In this document: positions 24,051 through 37,506 of the stretch, piece after piece
Layout of the letters: each line of letters starts with the position of its first letter
Numbering within the stretch: position 1 is the stretch's first letter
Source of the DNA: Musa acuminata AAA Group
Taxonomy: Eukaryota; Streptophyta; Magnoliopsida; Zingiberales; Musaceae
Length of the DNA: 64,000 nucleotides
Assembly (NCBI RefSeq): GCF_036884655.1
Contig: NC_088339.1
Coordinates: forward strand, 29,535,001 to 29,599,000
Direction: 5' to 3'
Position numbers and translations under genes: made by a program
Notes under the pieces: model-generated
Told to the model about the DNA's origin: nothing
Database searches by the model: none
What the model saw: the letters and a program-made list of their open reading frames with translations, nothing else

Positions 24051-27000
24051 TTAATAAATGAAAGACTCATGAACATCATCGGATTCATCACCCACCATTT
24101 CATTTCTAAATAGTACTTTGAGGTAAGGAAGGAACTTTGGAAGCATGGGTAGATCTGCGAGGTTGACAGTCATCAAGTCAAAAGCAATACAAGTTCTCTG
24201 CATGTCGGCCTCATTGAACACGGGAATTTTTGGATATCTCTGGCTAAAATGGGTCAAGACAACACGAAATGCACCCGCTGATTTGCCAACTCCAACCGCT
24301 TCCTTTGTTGTGCTATGGTTCTTTGCAATCGCTTCATCTTCCATGGTGTCCTCAAATGTTGCCTGTAGCAATAGAGTATAATAAGTATCGGGAAAGTAAT
24401 TCTGTTGAGAAATATGGATATGATAATGACAATAATGGTGACAACAACTGGATTATGATGTAGGATATCCTAAATTCAGAAATATAATCAATAAAAGTAA
24501 GTTTTGAGATTGATTATTGGTCACGAAAGATTGATTAAACAAATATGATAACAAGAATCAGTCATGGACCAAAAAAGTAGCGGAGAGTTGTAATTTGTCA
24601 TGCACAAGTGATAAAAGGCTGCAAACTATCAGGTAACTACATGCATAAAACAGACAAGTTGCTATATGGGCACTGGGCATGAGCACAGATTGTAAAAAGA
24701 TAAGTTACAAATCTTACATGTGGATTTAGACATAGTGGATAGGCTTCTTGTCATCATAATCGAAGAAGCATATACTTCAAAGAAAGATTGATCATCATGC
24801 TGGAATATATTTTTTCTAAATCCTACAAGTCTATGATTTTCGAGCAAACATAAGCACGTAATTTCTACTATTTCTTTATCTAGCAAACATAAGTTGTGTG
24901 AAAAAAAATGATGCCCATAAGAAAATCTTTGTCTAGCTACTACTATTTCTTATCGCTGTAATTGCAATTTGCATATTGCAATCTCACAAATAATTTATTT
25001 AAATATATGATTCTTAAAGAATTATGAGCCAAATGACCATAATAATTAAGCAACCAGGAATGCATGTTGTTGACCCACCAAGAGGCGAGCAAGAATATCC
25101 ATAATCTTTGCATGCTTACCTCATGAATCAGAAGTGTTGCATCACGAGATGCATTTATCAGTGCCTGACAAGGCCTAGTATCACCCGAATAGACAAGCTT
25201 CCACCCTGGAATAGTTTTTCCCAAACTATTAGGCCTCTCTGCAGCCTTTAAAACAACACCAAATGCCTGTGGGCAGTGTACAACAGGGACACTGTATAAA
25301 AATTCGAGACCTGCTTCGGAGAGCAGTTCCTTCAATCTCATTAAAACTGGCAGAGCAACAGCAGTATCAACTGGACTCCCAGGTCTCTTCCAATAGCTCT
25401 GCATTTTACTATGTGGAGCAAATAAACTAGATTCAAAATGACGTGATGCAATATTCTCTGCTTCTGAACCCCCTCTATCTGAATTTTCAGGAAATTGACC
25501 TCTAGAATCAAGAGAACCATGAAAATCATCCATCGATGCCTCTAAAGTGTGCCTACAATCCAAGAACTGCATATCAAGATCCTCAAGTTTAGAATATGCA
25601 TCAAGAAATCTCTTCAATGGTCTTGGCCCAATCACGAGTAAAGGTTTATGGGGAATATCCTTCAGCAACTGACACCGGAGAGCTAGTATTCTGGCTAGGC
25701 CAGTATGATGGTCTGCATGGATATGGGAAATCCATATGCACTTCAAACCTTTGACCGCATCATCAGCCCCTTTTATGCCAAATCTGAAATACAAATAGGA
25801 TAAAACAATCTCCACTCTCAAAAACTATAAAAACAACATTAAATTGCAAGCATAAAAAATTATTGAACCCACCTTCTTTTCAGCTGTCCTAGAGTTCCTT
25901 CACCACAATCAAGAAGTAAACTTCCCCTGGAGAAAAGATTAACAAATATGGAACTGACATTACGGTATTTGGATGGTTGTGATGAACCAGTACCCAGAAG
26001 GACTATCTCCATGTCTTCCCTTGATATGTTCTCCAAGCAAGCAGGAATATCATGTTCATCTTTAAGATTATCATTCCATCTATCATTCAAACAAGGAATA
26101 TCCTCTTCAGATGAATCTCTCCCTTGTTTTTCTGCATGAACATTATTAACAGAAGAACTTGCACTTAACCACGGTTCTTCCACCATGATACAATTGTCAT
26201 CCTTTTCAGACTTAGATAGTTTAACTTCAGCAGAACTTTGCTGAAACTGGTTGACATTCTTAGAAACATCTGCTATTTCAGGGATTTCAGAGAGAAGGTG
26301 TGCAATAACCTCCTCATGATTGAGGGAGTCTGGAATAGCAGACCTGTCCAAACCTAGTTGAGAGTATGGACGCAAATGAAACTGAGAAACAAATGAAAAA
26401 GATATGTTACAATATTATATAATTGATAAAGATTATCTTTCCTGTAATTTATATACTGTAAAATTCTTAAACTTGCTGACAGTGTAAAGAAATGCAAAAT
26501 CTTAACACTTAAAAGTGGCTGGAAACGCAGAAAATTTAGAGGAAAAAAAAGCACTACATATCTTAAGAACAACAATAATATTCCTCACAAATGCATCATC
26601 ATATATCACCTATCAATTTTTTTAAGATAATTAATTTAAAAAGATACATCCAGAAGTAAGACATATCAATTATCAAGGATACCTAAAATTAGGAACCAAC
26701 ATTCAACAGATATGTGCAAGTGGGACAAAAAAAAACAAAAAAGGTCGCTTTAATGGTCTTGGTATCAACACGTGGCTTCAATGCACCTACAATTATCTGA
26801 TAGCAATCAGAAGCCTTTAGATGCATTTAGCTAACACATAAAAAAATATAAATGAATGGTGAGGCATCTATTGCAATTTTGCACCTTGCGGAAGATCTAT
26901 CCAATACAAAAGACTAGACATATATGGGTAGCCAAAGATACCATGGAGTCATAAAAAACAATGACAGCTGATTTCAGCTAGGGAAGCATACTTACCAACA

Positions 27001-30000
27001 AATAAAAATTTAATGAGAATGCCATAATCACAACTTTGACATTAGCAACTTAGATTTTCTTGAAAGCATAAAAAGAAACAGAACTGCTAGCAATCAATTA
27101 AGATATATTGCAGTATAAACCATAGGAAAAGTAGCATTGTTTCAAGCTAAACAATAAATATATATATATTGTTAAAAGTACATAAAGGTCAACTAGGAGT
27201 TGTGCCCATGTTACCACTTGCCATTCTTTTGACTTCTTCCTCATCCCTCTTTTTTCACCCAATAGAACTATAGAATTTCCAGTAACTATATAATTATGTA
27301 TATTGAAAATGTTTGGAAGTCTAACAAATGAAACATGAAGATGAAATCCAAGAAAAACATAGTTGCTGGTTTTTCTCGACTTGTAGTACATCAGAAGGGC
27401 TTTTCAATCTCACATGTCCATTTTGCCCAATAGTCAATATGAAAAAGTATTGAATGATGACAAAGATAATGCATTCAATTACAAAGAGAGGACCCATCCA
27501 ATTGTAAACCATAAACATGCCTATTTAAGGAATTTTCTTTTCCAAGAATTTAGTATACTCTTTAAACAATGACACCAAGAGTCAGAATCTTAAAGACAAG
27601 CCAATAGGAAAGATGTTATTCACAACTTCTCTAAATTCTGGTAAAAATAAATCACATCTGATTTCTCCAGAGAAACGTCCTCTTATAAATGCATCTTTAT
27701 TCTAACAACCAACAGAATCCATATTTTTGGCACTCAATCTAAATTCTAATATATTCTCTGCATGAAAAATCAAGTCCTTAAAATCATTGCTACTGTGCTT
27801 CCTCTAGCTTTGCTGATGACCATAAACCAATGTGAAAGTAGTTATTTTTGGATTCAAACGACTTCCCTCCAGATGCTATATATGCAGATTGAGAAATGAT
27901 AATCTAGGTTGATAATTATTCATAGATGCAAACTACTCCATACCTTAAGAAGATTTTCAGCTTGAATGATTTCACATAGTGTTGAAGAAGAATCCTGGTA
28001 ATGAAAACCCGCAATTCAAATCTGAAAAAGTTAAAAGTAACGAAAAACTGAAACCTGGGAGGACAATTTGTACTAATATATTCTGAATATACCTCACATA
28101 GTTCATTGGATTCCAAAGATAGGTCATTTGTCTGCTGAGAAGACCAACATCCACGAGCTGGAAAGAGTTGAGGGCATAAATAGTTGAGCTGTGATGAAAT
28201 TCGTGCACTAGATTTCAAGATAGGAATTTCCATATTTCTTCTGTAGAGGAATAATAAAATATTTGATAGTTAGAACCAAATAAATCCATGCAACCAATTG
28301 TTAGCCCTTCAAGTCTAAGATGTTAAGAAATGCAAAATTGGAAAAAATAAACGCAAAGCTCACAATTATCTAAGAAAATATTTGATGTGCAACTGAAAAG
28401 TTCAAACTATGGAGATGCCAATTGAAAAGTGTAAGGCTAGTCACATAGACAACACAGAGTATTTAGTACCAATGATTTCATCATGGCAAAAAATTATGTA
28501 CAATAATCGGTTTATGCAGCTTAGCTACATCCTGCATCCTCAAATTTGCTTTTAGGATTATAAAAAAAGAGATTGGAGGATGTTATACTGATGCAAGCTA
28601 TTTACATATCATCAACCCATTGCATATTCTATAATCTATATAATCATTGGTCAGGCATGCATGTCATAAGCCTAACAACCCTGACAAGAAATGGCATCTT
28701 TCAAATATTAATGTCATTGTATAGAGGACAATGTCATACATGGAAAGGGACTCAATGGTGCCAATAACAAGATATTTCAAATATAATATCATGATGTAAA
28801 TGCCATAAGTTGGCCTCATCAAACTACATAATTAGCTTTGTTGTCAAACTCGTTCCTGGATAAATCTTCGTGTCTAGATATTACTAGCATTGGCTACAAA
28901 AAAATAAAGAGAATATTTAAGTTTGTTGTTCATCTATGTCAAGGTAAAATTGAGGACCGGAGATGATTTTTTAAAAAAACAATGGAAACTCATAAGTAAT
29001 TTGCTAATAAGATCAAAATCGTTGACAGTTAAGAGAGGGCTTAGTGGTCATTGTTAGAGCCATCAAAATATTGTTCTTGCTCCATTTTTCACCACTAAGT
29101 TTACATATTCTCGTAATCATTTTGTTCCCAATCATCATATAGCCAGAGGGCACTAAAGCAGGATTAACAACACAGAGAACTGTTTCTTAGTACAACACAC
29201 TATCTTGTATTAACTATTAAGCCTATTGATGAGTATGTTTGCAAGTGAATGTTCTTAAGAAAAGCTATTCACAAAACCATATCTTACATTTCATGCCCTG
29301 CCATGATGTGTTGTGCAGTGCTGAATCTTTTCATCCATTTTTGATAGTCTGCACTTTTTGTCACAATAGCTGGACCCAGGTGAATCACACAATTCACGGT
29401 TTTAGTATTCTCTTTTGGCTGATGGTCAGAATCTCTATAGTAACAATTAAGCGATTCTGCTGACAGTAGTTCAGCCATATGAAACTTTGTGGGGCAATCC
29501 ACCAGAAGTATAATAGGACCAGGGGATGATGCGCCAAGAACATCACTTGGATGAACCTACACAAGAAATTTAAGAAAAGCTTTACACCCTATATACATAA
29601 AGCATGTATAATTGACATAAAGACAAGGTCAAAAGCAAAATGGAACAAACAAATATTGGTCTTCTCAGGAAGATTAATTAGTGTATTCAATAATATTGCA
29701 AGGCAAAGAAGAAAGAGTTATCTACAGAATCATGTAAAGGAAGGCAAAAATCTAAGACACAAGTAAAACCAAGGTACATTTAGTTGATCAGATACAAAAT
29801 TTTGCTACAAATGCTCAAGTTCAATAAGGTCAAACCGTAATGTTGAGGCGATCTGACATGACTGAGTTCCCAAGTTGCAATTCACGATATTTTGGCCCAG
29901 GTTTCAGCCCAAGAGCTGCAGCTTTAACAGGATCAAATTTTCCCTTTATTTCAGGTAATTCGCACGCATAAATCACAGCAATGTCACCAGGCTTCGGAAT

Positions 30001-33000
30001 TGATCCTATTTATTTTGAAAATTTTGTAAACATGGGTATAAAAATTTGAAAACTAATGTACAATTTTCTTCAATAACCGAGGAAACCAAATCTAGAACAC
30101 CTAGTTATACATCATACCATTGGAATAGTTTGGATTTAAGGGTATGGAAGATATACAGACAACCTCATCGTCAATTATAGTAATTGGATCTCGAAACTTG
30201 CCAAACTGAGAACTTGAGAGCATAGTTCCATCACCATTCACTGTCACTCCAAAGCTATGTGCATGAACCATCGCAGCATTTGGTATGAATGAACGCATTG
30301 CATCAACTAGATAGTTAAGATCAGAGGGCCCCCATATGTTGACCTATACAAATTTGCACACAAGAAAATAGTTGCTAAGAACAGAAAAAATTGGAGTTGT
30401 TGCCATGAAACTAAATGAATCATTTAACAGTGTAACAAAATTAATGGAGAAATTGGAAATGAACTGCTCACCGACATTCCTTCTTCTCCAATCCCTGCTA
30501 AAGTGAGCAGAAGACCTGTATATAGGATTAGGGAAAACAAACTTTCAGTCTTAGATTCTGTCCCTAGATGATCTGCTACTTGAATTTTTCAGTTATAATC
30601 CATTCATTCACAGAATTTCTTCTTAATGACCTCTCAGAAAATGAAAAAATTTAACAACTCCAAATAATCAATCCTTTACCTGGAAGTCCCCCTGCAGTTT
30701 CTGAGCAGACACGTGTAAGAAAAATGTGATCTATCTGGGTAAAGATGGAATCCAATCAGAAAAATGCAGAACACAGTAACACACTGCTATAACCATAAGT
30801 GAAATATTTGGATGTACTAATTTATTTATCTTAAGTTTTAAGTTATTAACAATCTCAAGATAAAAAAAACAAAATTATCCAGATGAATAAGGAAAAAGAG
30901 CCAAAAGAAAATCAGGCAACAGAAATAAAAGATGTGGATAAAAGGAAGGAAAACTAGTATAATTAATCATGTATAAGTTACATGTTTCAAACAGCAACAT
31001 AAGCCAACTATCATGAACATTCCATACCTTTGATAACTTTATCTTGTGCTCCGTGCAGAATCTCTGTAATCCCTGATAACCATACATATTTGATTCTGAA
31101 TAAGTCAAATTAAAAAAATAGCAAAAAAATAGTCCAGATATACAGGAGAATTTAGTTATGAGCAGCTCATCTAAGAAACAGTTTCCCTTTTCATTAAAAA
31201 AAAGGACAGAAAATAATATCTCAAGCAAAAAAAAGATAAAAAAAAATGAAGGTAATTGTGATTGATAAGTCCTGCAAACGATATGCTACATGAATATCAT
31301 ATGCCACTTATTTCTGTCATCATAACATACAGTTACAGTTCTAACACTATTTGTTAGTTAGGATACATCTAAGAAACACTGATATCCAGAACAACTTTGT
31401 AAAGCCTTTTCTCAGTAAAATTTGACTAAAAACTTGCATTTAAAATTGTAAAGTTTTATCCAACACACCGATACATGAGGACATCAAATATTTTAAGCAC
31501 AGGAGTTGAAATATCATTAAGAAAGCAAACCAATGTCTCATAATGGTATCCTAGACAAGTCAGATTATATAGAAGGGGAGAAAATTGCATCTAGTCTGCA
31601 GAACTACCAATATGTCTCTACTTTGATAAGTTAGCATACAAAATGCGACTTTAAAGTAAAAAAAGAAGGTGCCACGGTGCACAGGGATCCCACCATTGCT
31701 GGCCTTAGGACGAGTCCCTTTTTTTCCATTTGCAGTCTTACTCTGCAGTTAGAGAAATTGTTTTCATGAATCAAACACTATAACTTAAATAATAAAGGAA
31801 CAACCTTAGCATAACACCAAGGCCCACCTTTTCAAAATATGACTTGAAAGTATGTAGCAATCTTTGTATTCCATTTGAAAATAATGTATTACTTCTAAAT
31901 TGCATACAGTCATGAAAGGTTCAACATATTTCTTCTGAATCCAATAATTATTTATAAGATTCAACATCAACATAGAAAAAAAATCTCTTAAACTAGAGGC
32001 AAAGATAAGTTTTAAGTAAATTTTGAACATCACACTTTTGTCAACCATACCTCACCAGCATTAAAGATGAATCTCTGCTTATCAAAGAACAGCAAAACTG
32101 ATGGCGATGTATCCTGTGTGTCCATCCCAGTTCCCAAAATCTACGAAACAAAATCCAAAAGTGAGGGAGAAAAAGGCATGCCGAGTTGTCAATCAGGTTC
32201 CAGAAATCCATAATGGCAATATCTAGGGAAATTTTAAAATTAAAGAACTTTCAATCCCTAAAACATGAACAAATGTATGAATATCTCAATGTAACAAAAT
32301 CAACAACATATAATAGCCCAAAAATATAGCATTGTCTGACAACGACAATAACAGATCAAAACTCGAATCATCCATGCAATAGCACTAGAAAAGGGAAGAA
32401 AAAGAAAAATCCCTAAGAACAAAAGAAAGCTGCCCATTTAAGCAATCACATCATTCTCATACTCAACTATAACTTGGAGGAAGATCCTAATCCAATTAGG
32501 TTAGTATCACCTGATTTGATTTGACTAGGTGACTTAGCATAGGCTAATACCGTTTGCTTTGATCTCTAACTAAAAAATTGTTGGTCATATGGATAATGAT
32601 TAGAGAAAGAGAAATAGCAATGAAGATTGGTCACGTGGTCCGATTTGACTCCGGTGCTCTTGTGCCATCCTTCCCACAATCCACGACAAAAACCCAGACA
32701 TCTAACTTCTTCATTCAACTATCTAAATGAAAGAGAATGACAACCAAGCAACTTGTTTCTTGAATTGTATTGCCACCAGTCCCTCGAACAATCAATAGTA
32801 CAGAAAAGTAAATGTTTCAAAAACTCGGCTTTCAAGAATTGCCAAAACAATACAGAAATATATATATTTTCTGCCACACAAGAAGTACACCAGAGAGTAA
32901 CAGGAAGCAAGATTTACGATATCCTCTGTTCAAAAACTCATGAACAAATCAAAGTCAAACCCATAAACAAGAAAAGAAAAGAAAAATCAAATCCTTTTAC

Positions 33001-33429
33001 CTGAACATAACATATTGTGTTAACAGGATTCAGCTTCCGAGTCTTGAGTTGAAGAGCCTTCGGTTTGTCGCTCTTGTCCCGCCCTTCCGCCCTTCTTTTG
33101 TTAAACCCTAAAGTTTCTTCCTTCCCCTCCATCTCAGGCGCTCTCGCCCGGTCTCTTTCTTCCCTTAGCGTGCTTGCCCGACGCCTCTGATGGAAAACAC
33201 CTCCACCACGGCTACCTCCACCGCCAGAGGTCTTTCTTCCGCCGCTGCCGCCGCCGGTGGGCCTTCTACGCCTCGCACCGGAGTAGCAGAGGGCAGTGAG
33301 AGGGGAACGGGGGGTTAGGGGCGGCCTGGGAATGCAGAAGAGGGAACGGGATAAAGAGTACCCAAGGAAGGAGCTTTTGGAGAGGGGGGAGGAGGAAGGG
33401 AAGAGGAGCCTAAGGCTGGGTGGTGGCAT
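24051..33429 (-). CDS. Long-form tRNase Z (ELAC2-type 3' tRNA endonuclease)
   Basis: Seen: 13 exons in consistent phase are 33429-33001, 32140-32051, 31072-31028, 30734-30680, 30515-30472, 30343-30118, 30005-29836, 29556-29288, 28240-28093, 27994-27944, 26381-25873, 25783-25120 and 24362-24051, giving 1003 aa. The N-terminal half has the degenerate metallo-beta-lactamase fold (ILGTGMDTQDTSPS onward). The C-terminal half has the active one: LLGTGSSQPSKYRN (about 637-650), the zinc motif HIHADHH (699-705), H848, D880 in SGDTRP, HE at 899-900 with the HEAT-type loop, NHST (915-918) and THFSQRYPK (H938). Known: it cleaves the 3' trailer from pre-tRNA to allow CCA addition. The first about 95 residues are Ser/Arg/Pro-rich and acid-poor, like a plastid or mitochondrial transit peptide. 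A second in-frame Met at residue 100 could give a leaderless form. The junction of exons 8 and 9 (residue Ile then RNMEIPILK) is the least certain splice. Confidence 0.93.
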
Positions 33430-33821
33430 TGTGTTCTATTGCTCTCTTCCTTGCTTCCTTTTCAAGGGTCGGCGTTCGGAGCATGGAGAGGGCAAGCAGG
33501 AACGGATTGGGGACGCGGCAAGGCCGATTTGACGGTCGATTTAAGACCTGATTTCAACCCAATTTAAGGTGTCATTTAAACTGGCTGTTAATATTGACCG
33601 CACAATTTTGATCTGGTCCAACCTCACCATTTAGGCTTGGTTGGTTCGAGCCCGATTAGATTAAATTGATAAAAGAGATTCGGGTTAGGTTCATACTGTT
33701 CAAATAATTAAAGAATAAGCTTTTTTTTATTAGTATGGTGGAGATCATGAGGGGGTAAAGCACGTGGAGGTCACGTGTCAGTGGCCGCACTGAAAGAGGA
33801 TTGGAGCTGAGAAACCGGCGG
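33430..33821. promoter_or_regulatory. Divergent promoter region, tRNase Z and glyoxalase-like remnant
   Basis: The 392 bases lie between two divergent start codons, so both 5' UTRs and promoters must fall here. The stretch 33535-33680 contains degenerate words (GATTTAAGACC, CCCAATTTAAGG, CGAGCCCGATTAG) that look like decayed repeat rather than conserved promoter. No TATA box is evident near the tRNase Z start. Confidence 0.4.
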
Positions 33822-35724
33822 ATGGCGAGGATTCTCCCCAAGGCTGCCGCCGCCGCCGCAGCCTCCATCGAACTAGCCGGCCTCCGCTCGCCATTCCTCT
33901 CCTACTCCTCCTCCGCCGTCCCCCTGTCCACCGGTGCTGGCCTCTGCTCTGTTCCTCTCCGTGGGCCCTCTCCTCCCTGCGGTCGTGGCTGCGGTGAGCT
34001 CTGAGTTCTGTGATATCCTAAACCTCTAGCTCTCTATTCCGCATTTTTCTTGATCACTTGGAGACTTCCGATTGCTCGTGTGCTTGGTGAACTACTTAAT
34101 CTCGGCCATTAGTTTCGCTTCAAGATTACATCTTTTTCCGAAAGAAGCGTGTGCATTATTGTTGGGCTGGAAGATGGCATTAAATCAGGCGTTCTTACTG
34201 TTTTTTTGGGTAACGGTCTGTCATTCGCTGACTTTCTCTGAAATGCCGCAATTTATTTTTTTAATTACTGAATTCACACACTGCATGCAGTATTTGTTTG
34301 GTAATGCACGCCGAAATAGAGATTTCAACTCAAGATTACATCTTTCTGCGGTAGGTTGGTGTCTTTAGCAGAAATCACCACCGCTGGGTTGAGAATGCTG
34401 GTCCTTGCTCTTTGATCACAAGTCTGTATGTGATGGACTGTTTCTTTGAAGCAAGCCATCGTTGTTAAATTCAGCACTTAAATGTGCTGCTTCTGTCTTC
34501 TTATTGGGTTTTACTGAGCCTCTTTGCTTAATTGAATGGGTTCTACGGGACCTAACGTTAGGTCATATATGTCACCAGAACTAATACTTTTTTTGCACCA
34601 TCATCAGCATCAACTTGAATTTGATGTCTGTTAATACTGGAGCAGAAATTACATTCTCTGTGCTTCCATGCTATTTCCTGTCTTCGTCCGTAGTAAATTC
34701 TATTGTTCTGGTATCATTCACCTATACATCAGGATCAGTTTTTTGGGATAAAGGCACCAAGATTGATGAGAAAAGCAACTAGTATAAAGGCCAGTTTTAC
34801 CAGCAACATGGCACAATTAAGCACCACTGTTGGTGAAGATGAGACACCTTAGAGTGAGTCAAAAAGGATACTAGAATATATTGCTGGAACATAATTTATT
34901 TCATGTTAAAATATTTGTTTTCCATTTCTTACATGAGCTAATGCTTTAACCATGCAATTTAATATATGTTGATGGACAGACTATTTTAATCCTTGTTTTC
35001 CTAGGGTATGCAAGAATTATAAACATGCAAACCAAACCATGGTGTAGCACTGAGGCCCTCTTTTCTGAATGACAAGGTTTCTGTACAAAAGCTTCAATTT
35101 GAAAATGTGTTCTGACCAATATACATGCCACAGTATCTGTCTGAATAGTGTCATATTACCTTAATGATAATTTCTTGTTTCATGGGAACAGGTTTGCCAA
35201 GACAGTGGATCTTATAGAGGCCAGAGGAACAGCAATGAGGGATACTGACTTTGTAAAAGGTGGCAAAACAGTGATTGTTTTTATCAAAGATCCTGATTAT
35301 TATAAGTTTGAGCTTTTGGAAAGGACCTCAACACCATAGCCCTTGTGTCGACTTTAATCACCGTACTTCTCCCTAAAAGCTAAGGTTATTTCTAGATCAG
35401 CATGTCGTTTTTTGGGAGGAAATGTTCGATCCTTGGCTATGTTCATGGCACTTAGTTTGGAGCTTCTCCGCAAACAAGGGAATGCTGAATTCAAGGTAAT
35501 TTGTTGCACCAACTTTACTGAAGTCTACAGAAATAACATCCTATCCTGTCCAGACTAAATTGTTTGATGTTTTAGTATTAACTTCGCGGTTAACAACTTT
35601 CCTTGCTTGCATAAATCAGTAACATCACGATACATTTACTAGCTTGTCATAGAGGGGCTTGAGAATGAAGGATCATATTGTTCTGCAGGGCTTTGTTGAC
35701 AATATAGATTTTGCCATAGAGACA
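33822..35724 (+). pseudogene. Glyoxalase I (plastid type) pseudogene remnants
   Basis: Seen: an ATG at 33822 begins MARILPKAAAAAAASIELAG, an Ala/Ser-rich leader ending at a good donor (GCG then GTGAGC, 33993). At 35192-35336, behind an acceptor, a frame reads FAKTVDLIEARG, then VKGGKTVIVFIKDPDYYKFE, then LLERTSTP, the glyoxalase I segment usually reading [27 protein letters not shown]. It then hits TAG at 35337-35339 where the family has Glu; the following CCC TTG TGT still fits the expected Pro-Leu-Cys. At 35427-35495 ALSLELLRKQGNAEFK plus a donor matches the second-domain exon, and at 35689-35724 FVDNIDFA matches the gene's last exon. Known: the intact enzyme is a two-domain metal-dependent lactoylglutathione lyase detoxifying methylglyoxal. 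Several exons, including most of the first domain, are missing. Inference: a decayed gene or gene fragment. Confidence 0.65.
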
Positions 35725-36577
35725 GAGCAATCAATGGCCATGAATGAGTTTAGTGCTGTATCTACATCTCAAGTGAGTGCCTCTCACTCAACAGTGCCGG
35801 TGCTGGACCAATCTTGCAAAGCATCTGCATCAGATTTCACTTTGTACATGGATCGTCTTTGTATATACTTCTAATTTGCATATGGTTTGCTATCGGTTGT
35901 AAAGTTGCAGTTTCTTAGCCAAGTACAATGAAAGTTCAATCATGGAGGATGTTCTATATTTTGGATTGTCATACATTTACCTGTCTGTTGGAGTCTATGT
36001 AAAGATCAAAGGAACAAGTAACTTGCATTGGAAAAAAAAATTTCAAGCATTTTCTCAGTTTAAGAATGTTCAGCCAACTCTAGCTGATGCTTCATGAATG
36101 TCTAAATTCCTTAGAAACATATGTTTTGGTGAACACCAATATCATAGATTTTTATACAGCATGGTAAAGCTTCGAAATGAAAATATTATTGTCATCCAAA
36201 TATATAGTGAACAACACATTTGTTTGATTTGTTCAGCAGTCATGCAACACTGAGAATTAGGGTTCCAAAACAGACTTCAGGAATTGGATAGGACAGGAAG
36301 AGAACTACACCATTTTGTGAGCTGTATATAACTATTTTATACTCGAATGTATTCATCTATTTTTTCCGAAATATTTTCTTCAAAACACTACATTTCTTCT
36401 AGATAACATTTCCATGAAGACCCAACCGCTTTAATATCTTTAATTACTTGAGATTTACAATGACATGTATTCCTCACCTGAAATGACACAGTTTGGGCAT
36501 CGATCCCATAAACCACCACCTGTATCAATCTATCGATCAATCTATTGCAAACATTGCACCACTTGAATCACCGACAG
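35725..36577. other. Intergenic region between glyoxalase remnant and SPEAR gene
   Basis: AT-rich, with no exon chain or recognisable motif. It probably includes the SPEAR 3' UTR on the minus strand. Confidence 0.5.
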
Positions 36578-37391
36578 TCATAATTTAAGCTCTAAATCGA
36601 GTTCTTGGGAATCGCATGAGTTCTGACTGATTGAACCAATGGAGTTGCATTGCTTATCGTGATGACTGCTGGTCTGCATTGAGTTCCAAGAGAGCAAGAA
36701 GATTACGAAATGTTTATGGAGGAGGAAGATAAATGATCTGAGTCCAGCTAGATATGTAAGCCACACCTCCATGCTTGGCTCCAAGAGAGGCAGTGTTGTA
36801 GTCGGTCTCACTGCTCGATGAAAGAAAGAATGATACGCACTATATCTGGTGTCCGTCACTGCGGTGTCTCCAAAGCCGATCTGAAAGAGAACAAACCGAT
36901 CCATTCGATCTTCCCATAAGATCTAAGAAAGTAGAATTTGTGGAGTGAGGGTGCAGAAATTAGTCTTCTTTCACTTTATTTCTATCGAAGGTTGGCATAC
37001 CACTGAATTGGGGCGAAGATCGAACAGTGAAGATGATGGGGTGGCAACCGATGACGAAGAGGGAGATGGTGGACATCCCATTTGCACTTGACCATTGTCG
37101 ACCTGCTCGAAGACAAGCATGAAGGAACTACTCGACAAGGGAACAAAACATTAGACAGGGAAAAGTGAGGTAGTTGTCATCGAGGAAGACCTTTTCGAGA
37201 TCACAGTCCAATGGAGAAGGGTAGCTTCCCATCATTTGATTCTGTAATATGATCTTCTCCAACTGAGCCACACCAAGGCCTCTTTGAGGCTGTTTTGGCT
37301 TCTCCATATTGTTCTTCTTTCCCCTCCTCGAGGACCCAGCAGATCTCCCACTTCCTAATCCCAGCTGCTGTGTATAGTTCCTGCTTCCCAT
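36578..37391 (-). CDS. SPEAR family (SPOROCYTELESS-like, EAR-containing) transcriptional repressor
   Basis: Seen: four exons in phase 0 are 37391-37191, 37102-37001, 36880-36767 and 36673-36578 (TGA), giving 170 aa. The first exon reads MGSRNYTQQLGLGSGRS, a basic GKK patch, and the family hallmark PKQPQRGLGVAQLEKI (residues 32-47). The second is Ser/Pro-rich. The last ends in the EAR motif LDLELKL at the very C-terminus. Known: NOZZLE/SPOROCYTELESS and the SPEAR/TIE proteins recruit TOPLESS through the EAR motif and bind TCP factors, repressing TCP targets in ovules, anthers and leaves. The length fits the family. An in-frame Met eight codons upstream (37415) is an alternative start; the MGS start is preferred by family resemblance. 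The exon 1 donor (AAG then GTCTTC) is weaker than the others. A GATA microsatellite lies in the upstream region. Confidence 0.85.
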
Positions 37392-37447
37392 CAGTACTTC
37401 ACCACTCAACACCAACCTATGAACAACAGAAGTGTATTTATAGATAT

Positions 37448-37448
<1 letters not shown>

Positions 37449-37505
<57 letters not shown>
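37449..37505. repeat. (GATA)n(GA)n microsatellite
   Basis: About 11 GATA units followed by GA units, 58 to 115 bases upstream of the SPEAR start codon, so probably in its 5' UTR or core promoter. Confidence 0.95.
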
Positions 37506-37506
<1 letters not shown>

